The translations under genes were made by a program, and so were the position numbers. Below the pieces are notes generated by a model, which worked only from the letters and a program-made list of their open reading frames with translations, searched no databases and was not told where the DNA came from. A stretch of 50,788 bases of DNA from contig MNCI01028947.1 in assembly GCA_015680685.1 (NCBI GenBank), positions 525,962 through 576,749 on the forward strand. The letters are read 5' to 3'. This DNA comes from Gnetum montanum. Taxonomy: Eukaryota; Streptophyta; Gnetopsida; Gnetales; Gnetaceae. This document shows positions 44,150-50,788 of this stretch, piece by piece. Positions within the stretch are counted from its first letter, which is position 1. Each line of letters starts with the position of its first letter.

Positions 44150-45290
44150 AGGACATGGAAGACTTAAGAGATCCACTCTAGAATCTTATGGATAGAATGA
44201 AAAAGCTTGAAGAAAAGAAGGATCAACCTCCAACATCAAGGAAACCTAGGTAATATGTCAACTTTGAATTTTCTTCATCAAGGCAAATATCCATGCCTAA
44301 TCTTGAAGATGACATTTCTTTGATGTAAATCCTCATTCTTCAAAGAAATGTCATCAAAATATTCTCGCTTGAATCCCATAGGCTTAGATTTCCAAGAGGG
44401 AGAAATAATGGATATACTTTTAGACCTCAAGAGAGCCCAAAGGAAGAGTTAAAGATTACTCTTGTAAAGACTTTAAGGCATGCCTCTAAGATTCCTCATG
44501 TGGAATGAAGAGCTTTAATGGGATGGAATATATTGAATCTTTTCCTTCTTCGCCCAAGACTTTGAACATGTACTTTGATCTATAAGATGTGGCAAATCAT
44601 CAAAAGGTATCATATGTTGAAATGAAGCTTAATGGTATGATCCAAATTTAGTGGGAGAAAGAGAGCTATACTTAACTTGTAAGTAATGGAAATCTTATCA
44701 AAGATTTGTCCCTTATGCAATTCATGCTTAATCAAAAATATGAGAAAACCCAACCTAATCAAGAAGCAATTCAAAAATTGAAGTATCTAAGGCAAGCTGA
44801 TAAGATTGTTAAAGAATTTTACATGGAATTTTTCAAAGCTTTCCAACTTGCAAAATTTTCCTTGGGATGATTATGAACAAGCATCCAATTTCCTAGGAGG
44901 ATTAAAGAGAGAATACCAACAAGAGATAAAATTCTATGAGCCTCCAACATTAGATGAGGCTTTTGAATTGGATCTTAAAGCTAAGAAAAAACTTCTAAGG
45001 TCAAGGACTCCAAATCTTGTAAAGATGAGAAAGGAGTCAAAGAGAAGAGAAATGCCAATGAAGACACTAAGGAAAACCAAGAGAAGTTCATGGATGGCTA
45101 AGATTGCAAGAAAGACTACTCTAAGAATGAAAGGGGTCAAGAAAATAACCATGCATCCAAACTTTAATGCTTCAATTGTGATGAAAATGGATATAAGTAA
45201 TGAAAGTGCAAAAAGCCATCTCCAAAGGCAAGGAGCATTGCATCTAGGAAAAGGAAGCATCGTATAATGAAAATAATCCTCATGCACCAA
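44150..45290 (+). pseudogene. Element C gag with zinc-knuckle remnant
   Basis: An N-terminal coiled region (EDLRDPL-NLMDRMKKLEEKK near 44160) is followed by the capsid-like core: KLKYLRQADKIVKEFYMEFF (near 44775), then in another frame WDDYEQASNFLGGLKREYQQ and DEAFELDLKAKKK. A zinc knuckle at about 45169-45216 reads CFNCDENGYK--KCKK, with Tyr in place of the His and two stops. Frameshifts and an internal 16-bp hairpin (44308-44355) interrupt it. Confidence 0.7.
44308..44355. repeat. Perfect 16-bp inverted repeat with 16-base loop
   Basis: GATGACATTTCTTTGA (44308-44323) and its exact reverse complement TCAAAGAAATGTCATC (44340-44355) flank a 16-base loop inside the gag remnant of element C. 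In otherwise heavily mutated sequence a perfect stem stands out. Confidence 0.9.
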
Positions 45291-45660
45291 TGATTGAAGA
45301 TATTCCTAAAATTAGTTATTGTATCTTTATGAGAAATTTTAATGCCAATGAAGATCCTAGAAGAAAGATTCTCTTTAGAATTGAAGCTAGGTGTTTAGAT
45401 AGTGGGGAATTGATACATATTTTAATTGATGATAGTGTTCAAGAAAATGAGATCTATTCAAAGATTGTTTCTAAGCTTCATTTGAAAACCTTCCTACATC
45501 TTATATGTTATAGAGTCCATTGGTTGTTTAAGGATCATTTCTAAGAGATCAAAGATATATGTATTTTTTCTTTCAAAATTGGATAATTTCTAGACAAGGT
45601 ACATTGTGACATCCTTCCTATTGATTGTGCTTATGTTATTTCGGAAAGACATTAAAACTT
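45290..45660 (+). pseudogene. Element C protease
   Basis: RRKILFRIEARCLDSGELIH is followed by ILIDDSVQENEIYSKIVSKL, where the IDD keeps an Asp at the retropepsin active site. The C-terminal piece KVHCDILPIDCAYVISER (near 45600-45650) follows after a stop. Immediately after this the integrase begins. Confidence 0.7.
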
Positions 45661-45674
45661 TAACAATAAGGCTT

Positions 45675-46425
45675 CTTTTAGTGGTTCATTTTATTCCTTG
45701 TAAAAGAAGTAATGATACATCCCATGTTTCTCATTTATATTTTCAAATTGTTATAAGATTACATGGTCTCTGATTGAACATTATAAGTAATAGGGATGTT
45801 AAATTTATAATTCATTTTTGAATATCATAGTGGAAATTGTTGGGTACTAGATTATCCATTTCAAGTTCCTATCATCCATAAGCTGATGGCCAAACTAAAT
45901 TTATCAACAAATAATTTCTCAAAATGTTAAGGTGACTTTATGAGAATAAGCCTAATGGATGGAAAAATTGTTTGTTACATGCTAATTTTAGTTACAATAA
46001 TTCTTGCCACTCTAGGACTGGCAAAAGATCATTTGAGGTAAACTATGCCTATGCCCCTAGCATGATAGATGATTTAAAGCAATTTGATGATTGTATCCAT
46101 GTTAGCTTTGATTTTGTGAAAAGCATGCAAGACTGAATAAGCAAGTAAGAAAAAAAATTGAAGGTAAGGCCAAAGAAGTTATTGCTACAAAGAATTTGGA
46201 AAAAAGGAAGGTGGTATTTATTATTGGAGATTACGTGTGACATTATTTCAGAAATGAAATGATAAGGAATGTAAACTTATCTAAGCTCAAATCCAAGAAA
46301 ATTGGTTCATTTCAAATCAAGGTCAAAGTGAATGACAATGGTTATGAAATTGACATTTCTAACTATTTTCCATTTTCTTGTGCATTCAATGTTTTAGATT
46401 TAAGCCATTACCATAGTTAGGTATG
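45675..46425 (+). pseudogene. Element C integrase
   Basis: Starts within the catalytic core: VVHFIPCKRSNDTSHVSHLY, then NRDVKFIIHF (second Asp region), SSSYHP-ADGQTKFIN (Glu region lost), CHSRTGKRSFEVNYAYAPSM, and a C-terminal part ending GSFQIKVKVNDNGYEIDI and FNVLDLSHYHS with a stop near 46418. The zinc-binding domain and first core Asp are missing with the RT deletion. Style fits the chromovirus branch of Ty3/gypsy; no chromodomain is visible. Confidence 0.78.
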
Positions 46426-46808
46426 TACCTCTAACTTAAAGAATAGTCTAGAGATTCTCAAGGGTGCACTTGATGATTCAAGACCATTGAGGTCACAAGG
46501 AAAACCTGGCTTGCTGCAAGCAAGGGAAATTATGAGAACAAGAAACCATAAGGTGCATGAATATTTGATGCACTAGAATGATGAAGGACTTGAAAATATA
46601 ATATTGGCTCTTAAAAAGGATTATGGGGGCTAACGCTATCCCATATGTACAACCAATATGAAACAAGTTTCAATTCTAAGGATGAGAGAGATGATGATGA
46701 CATAAACCATCCCATGTACCATTCTCAAACTATGTTTAATGTATGTTATTTATTTCTTTGGTGTGTTTTTATTTTTTTATTTTTTTACATGTCCAAGAGG
46801 TAGGAGGA
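46426..46808 (+). other. Element C 3' untranslated region and polypurine tract
   Basis: No gene. Ends in AAGAGGTAGGAGGA (46795-46808), a purine-only tract directly before the TG that starts the LTR. Another G-rich spot, ATTATGGGGGC near 46620, is less likely because no LTR start follows. Confidence 0.6.
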
Positions 46809-47502
46809 TGTAAATGGAAAGTGCATTCTTCTTATGAGACTCTGGGATAAAGTTTGACATTTTAATAGTGCTCTCTAACAAGATGTTTCTTGTTTGGCCA
46901 AGGCATCTTTAGGTAGGCTAGACATCTCTAATAGTAGGAAGATGTCTCCTAAGAAATGTTGTTAACTTAAGGAAGACACCTTATATTGAGAGAAGACATC
47001 TCCCATAAGATGTCTTTAGCTAAGATAAGACACATCCTATAAGACGTCTCTCCTACTCACAAGACATCTACTCTTAGATGAGTTTGTTTTAAGAACGATG
47101 TCTCATATGGATTCCAATGTACTTTAATTTGAATTCCAAATAGGAGGAAAGAGAAAGGAACACTTGAAAGAGGCTATAAAAGGGATCTAAGCCTTGATTT
47201 GAGTAGGAGAAGAGAGGAGTGAATTACGTAAGAATTTGGAAGAAAGTGTTGAGCTTTAATCAAGCTTCCATTGAGTGTATAGGCTATTAGGATTTCAATA
47301 ATTATGAGTTGTGCAATGTGTGAGGAGTTATGAGCATGATTCTCTTGAGTTCTTGTTTGTCCTTAGGTAAGTTGCTTCTAGCTTTGTAATTCAACCATGT
47401 TTTTTCAAGAATAAAGAAGGTTTTTTTTATTTTTTGTTCAATTCCTCATGGAAGTTAAGGATTGGAATTTGAATTTTGGTCTTGGAGAATTAGGAGTCCT
47501 CA
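46809..47502 (+). mobile_element. Element C: 3' LTR
   Basis: About 694 bp, TG…CA (TGTAAATGG to AGTCCTCA). TATA box TATAAAAG at 47175-47182. The U3 between about 46915 and 47105 is packed with AGACATCT/AGATGTCT words in both orientations. The end matches the truncated 5' LTR at 43620-43773. Confidence 0.75.
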
Positions 47503-48497
47503 GTAATCCTTAATTCTGAAAGACATCAAAACAAATTTATTACAATACCAAATGTCAATTCAAAAAAGAAATGTTGAAATACCAAAAAATAATAATAAAT
47601 TGAACATCTAGGAAAGGAACTTGGAAGAATCCAATACCAATTCTTCCAAATGAAATCTTGAATTAGGGATGATTGACAAGGAGCTATGTTCCCCATTTTT
47701 TCTCTTTGATATATGTACCTAATAGAGATTTCTCAACTAGATAGAATTACTATAGATTAGAAATTGAATTAATATAATATAAAGAGGATTAAATCATATA
47801 TGTGCATGAATATGGATTTAATGGCATTTTGTGTGTGTTAGGAGGATATAACAAAGGAGATAGAATGTATTAGTAGAATGAGGAAAGAGAGAAGTTAAAG
47901 AAACTCTTAGAAGTTAAGAAGCACATAAGGATTTTTGATATGTTGGAAAAAAATTGCATGAATAGTTGTTATGGCATAGGAATTTTTCTTTTCTAATTTT
48001 CCAACTCCTTTCTATTTAGAAAAAGTACTCCTATTTCATAAATATTTTAAAAATGATGCATTGAGACCCGTAGAATCTTCTAAAATGTTGTAGATAGGAA
48101 AATGATGTGCATAGATGAAGCAGACATTAAAAATATAGTTAATATGAAAAAGTGATGCTGGACATCAAAAAAAGGTCGATGCTAGATGTTGATAAGTAAA
48201 ATGACATTGTACATCAAACATAAGGCTTCGGAAAAAATAAAGTTATAATTTGATAGAGGATATGACACTAAATATCAAAATTGAAAACTAGAAAAAAGAA
48301 GCATTCTAAAATGACACTATAGATGATGTGAGACATCATTTTTAGTAGATGTTGAAGAGAGAGACTAGAACACATGCTATCAATGATGTAGGAAATTCAA
48401 TATAAAACTATTAGAGATGGATTAAGTTGGAAAAGCTATAGAATATGCTCAAAACTTTGATTTATGTAGAGAAAATTCAAAGTTCGTACAACACTAG
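47503..48497. other. AT-rich spacer between elements C and B, no gene
   Basis: Contains loosely repeated GACATCAAA / GATGACATT-type words between 48120 and 48350 (for example GGACATCAAA, GTACATCAAAC, GAGACATCA), possibly an old tandem array. No coding, LTR or RNA signal. Element B starts at 48498. Confidence 0.5.
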
Positions 48498-48599
48498 TGA
48501 TGAGACACGAATTGCACAGGTCGCGTTATCGCGTCTGCCGCGATATCGCATCCTTCCCTGCGATATTGCGTACGTGATATCGCGGTCCGCCGCCATGTC

Positions 48600-48607
48600 T
48601 ATAAATA
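48600..48607 (+). promoter_or_regulatory. TATA box of the element B LTR
   Basis: TATAAATAAGAGGTGG is shared with the reverse-strand LTR of element F (near 12240). Transcription would start about 30 bases on. Confidence 0.7.
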
Positions 48608-48628
48608 AGAGGTGGCACTCCCCTCATT

Positions 48629-48747
48629 CAAATCCTAGACATAAAGTAGCAAAGCTCTCGCGGATTGATCACCCCAGAGATAGAATANCAAATCCTAGAC
48701 GTAAAGTAGCAAAGCTCTCGCGGATTGATCACCCCAGAGATAGAATA
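48629..48747. repeat. 59-bp near-exact duplication around a single N (assembly join)
   Basis: 48629-48687 and 48689-48747 differ at one base (ACATAAAG against ACGTAAAG) and flank N at 48688. Same pattern as at 11757-11870. Most likely an uncollapsed contig overlap; the one-base difference could be allelic or a sequencing error. Confidence 0.85.
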
Positions 48748-49505
48748 TTTTCTGTGTGCCTGCAGTAGGAGTCCCCCAAGTGAATGGTTCTTTATTCAAG
48801 CAGCTTTGTACCTGAACGCAAGTTGTGTACGGCAATAAAGATGAGCTTTGTGGATAAACCTTGCAGTGCATGGATAGGTTTAATTAATGTTATTTACTAC
48901 TTTCCTAGTGATGCGGCATGAGTACGACTTGGTTACGAGCGTTGACGAACGTGTTTGGCTAGCCAAGGAATCAGCTACTCATCACGATTAGATTCTCTCA
49001 ACCCTTTCCTCCTAGAATGTGGGACAAGTACGACTTGATTACAAGCATCTACGGATGTGTACGGCTAGTCAAGGAATTGGCTGCTTGTCACACTTAGGTT
49101 AGTTAAGTGCCTTAGTACGATTGCTTTGAGCACGTGCGTTACGTGTGGTAATCCCAGTAATGATTAGCATTTGGTAGCCACAGTTGCACAGTTTAGGGTG
49201 TGTATGGCAAGTGGGAATGGATGCTGATGCTAGGAATTAGTTCTGTAGTTAGAATTAGTTTTAGTTTCTTAACCCTTCACCGTTTAGCATAGGAGATAAA
49301 CTGAAAAATACCAAAAAAATCATATACCTTAGACTTGCTTAACCATACACTGTGACACATACAAGCAAGCTTGGGAAGAAAACGAACGATTAACCCCAAG
49401 CGTTCCTTGTGGCATTTAGGCATTTAGTCTACGGAGTTCGACCGGATTGCACGTGCTACGCTCGTTTCGTATGGTTGAGTGTAGGGGTACCTCGCCACTC
49501 ATCAT

Positions 49506-49523
49506 TGGCGCCATTGCCGGGGA
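49506..49523 (+). promoter_or_regulatory. Primer-binding site of element B (tRNA-Asp type)
   Basis: TGGCGCCATTGCCGGGGA begins one base after the LTR. It is complementary, with one mismatch, to the 3' end of plant tRNA-Asp, the primer used by Athila-lineage elements. Confidence 0.85.
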
Positions 49524-49644
49524 CTATGTGTTTTTACGCCCATTAGAACATTAGGAATCATTCACATCGTTGTGAGCTTTAACGAACCTTTGGGTTAATC
49601 AATTAATTAAGAACATAGATAATGGTAAACAACACACCATTAGA

Positions 49645-50788
49645 ATGGCTTCTTCTCACAAAATCAACTCACCTAAGGATAATACAGAAGACAGTCAACA
49701 TCACATGCATAACCGAGACCAACCATGTCCTAAACAATCTAAGGTCACATATACTCATCCTGATGAGTATGTCCCTGACTTTACTTTTATTCTCCATCAA
49801 GTTGAACAACTACGATGGAGAGATCTGCAGGGTAACATTGTGTTACCTCTGGATCGATCAGTCCCTAAGATGTTTTTCCATGCCTTAGCACAGATTGGCA
49901 TGCAAGAGCAGTTTGCGGAATACGTTTTGGATAACTTTGACAGAAGGGATTATCATCCCACAAATGCCCAACGTATTCGGGACGAAAGGTAGGAGAGCCA
50001 ACATTCATTGTTGAAGGGCAAGGTCCCCCATGTCCTTAGTGAAATAGGAGACAAGGAACCCCTCACAATGGTGAAGAGGTTAGGCATCAGAGCCTTTGAT
50101 CAACTGGAAATGCTATAGACTTTGATCCCTGTGAGCACCAACTGTTCACGGCAGGAACAACCACTCACACTAAGGATGGACACTTGGATCGTTACAACGA
50201 TCGGGGCCGAAGCAGCTGAAGAGAAGGTAAGAAACATCGCCATGGTGATAGATCCCCTTCCTCTTCTCCTTCATCTCACCACTGACACTCTCCTTCCACA
50301 TCTGGGTGCAACCATCGTGAGCATAACGGAGAGGGTAAAAGTAAAACAGAAGATGAAATACCTTGACAAGAAGGTTGAGAGGAGTTAGGACAAGGGAAAG
50401 GACGTAGGGAGAGTAGGGAACCACCACGTAGACATCACAGACATCATGATAGAGATGATCATGACGAACCCCTACTCGCAACCTGAAGCATGCTAGATAT
50501 CACAGAGGCTATTAGGATCCCCACAAGGCACTTAAAGGACAGTAGGATCAAGCGTTTGGACATAAATAATATCCCATGTTTTGAAGGGGGATACAACGCT
50601 GATCCTCAACATCATTTACAGGCATTCCACAATGCCTGTGCCTTGCAAAATATAGATAATGAGTGGCAGAAGCTCAAGTTGTTCCCAAGGACACTCATCA
50701 AAGAAGCAGAAAGCTGGTACTGGTCCTTAGAACTGGAAACCATTAGGAGGTGGAGTACGATGCTTGAATTGTTCAACAACAAATATCA
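49645..50788 (+). pseudogene. Element B gag, interrupted, runs off the window
   Basis: The first block (ATG 49645, 115 codons) encodes THPDEYVPDFTFILHQVEQL and QGNIVLPLDRSVPKMFFHAL, then TAG at 49990. Reading on in the same frame gives HSLLKGKVPHVLSEIGDKEP with a further stop near 50116. The capsid core reopens at ATG 50490 and stays open to the end: ITEAIRIPTRHLKDSRIKRL, HLQAFHNACALQNIDNEWQK, EAESWYWSLE and RRWSTMLELFNNKY. This is the plant retrotransposon gag core, with the W-rich helix intact. Stops between the blocks suggest a defective copy. Confidence 0.82.

Larger units (their letters stand above)
43620..47502 (+). mobile_element. Element C: chromovirus-like Ty3/gypsy element lacking RT and RNase H
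   Basis: Layout: truncated 5' LTR (43620-43773), initiator-Met-type PBS, gag, protease, integrase, polypurine tract, 3' LTR (46809-47502). The protease end is followed within about 25 bases by the integrase core, so about 1.5 kb of RT and RNase H has been lost. Integrase style and PBS separate it from the Athila-like elements around it. Many stops; non-functional. Confidence 0.8.
48498..49504 (+). mobile_element. Element B: 5' LTR (Athila-like)
   Basis: 1007 bp with perfect inverted ends TGATGAG…CTCATCA, followed by a PBS. The U3 has four GCGATATCGC-type palindromic sites (48523-48585), then TATAAATA at 48600-48607. It retains many CG dinucleotides, unlike D and E, which suggests a younger insertion. 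A duplicated stretch around a single N (48629-48747) inflates its length by about 60 bp. Confidence 0.88.

Noticed and set aside
46610-46640. ATTATGGGGGC as the polypurine tract of element C
   Set aside because: No LTR start follows, whereas the purine run at 46795-46808 directly precedes a TG end that fits the LTR length.

Overview
The window looks like nuclear DNA of a seed plant with a large, retrotransposon-rich genome. A gymnosperm is possible, but nothing here proves the taxon. The evidence is spliced genes with GT-AG introns, AT-rich intergenic DNA, a plant GDSL esterase/lipase, a tRNA-derived SINE, and Ty3/gypsy elements of three plant lineages (Athila-like, Tat/Ogre-like and a chromovirus-like one). 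There is no bacterial-style gene layout. One scaffold gap (304 N) and two single-N joins are present.

Region 1 (1-9.2 kb) holds a tandem gene duplication. Copy 1 (2427-4850) is an apparently intact two-exon GDSL esterase/lipase of 370 residues with all catalytic blocks. Copy 2 (7833-9240) keeps its promoter, signal peptide and exon 1, but exon 2 has lost the block II region, carries a stop and is cut off by a retrotransposon. The duplication includes about 1.7 kb of upstream DNA. A SINE sits upstream of copy 2 only, so copy 1 is the empty site. DNA matching the downstream flank of copy 1 reappears at about 30.05 kb, on the far side of the retrotransposon block.

Region 2 (9.24-28.7 kb) is a nested retrotransposon block. 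The outer Athila-like element (called E) has a 5' LTR at 9244-11228, itself split by an insert and the gap, and a 3' LTR at 27884-28699. Inside it lie the 3' LTR of a reverse-strand Athila-like element (F, 11471-12362) and a reverse-strand Tat/Ogre-like element (A, about 15.67-26.93 kb). Element A has gag, protease, RT, RNase H, a second archaeal-type RNase H and integrase, and two tandem-repeat arrays. Between its protease and RT, in antisense, lies a 4.2-kb multi-exon coding module (20122-24330) of unknown function. That module is the most unusual item in the window.

Region 3 (28.7-37 kb) is old, AT-rich sequence. It contains the second copy of the GDSL downstream flank, a degenerate array built around a GAACCAAA palindrome, and an unrecognised decayed coding region (33.0-34.8 kb).

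Region 4 (37-50.8 kb) holds three more elements. D (reverse strand, Athila-like, 37187-43619) is heavily decayed and is inserted in the 5' LTR of C. C (forward, 43620-47502) is chromovirus-like, with initiator-Met PBS, gag and protease, but RT and RNase H are cleanly deleted before the integrase. B (forward, from 48498 to the window end) is a younger Athila-like element with a full 5' LTR, a tRNA-Asp PBS and a gag running off the edge. All alignments were made by eye; percentages and boundaries are approximate.
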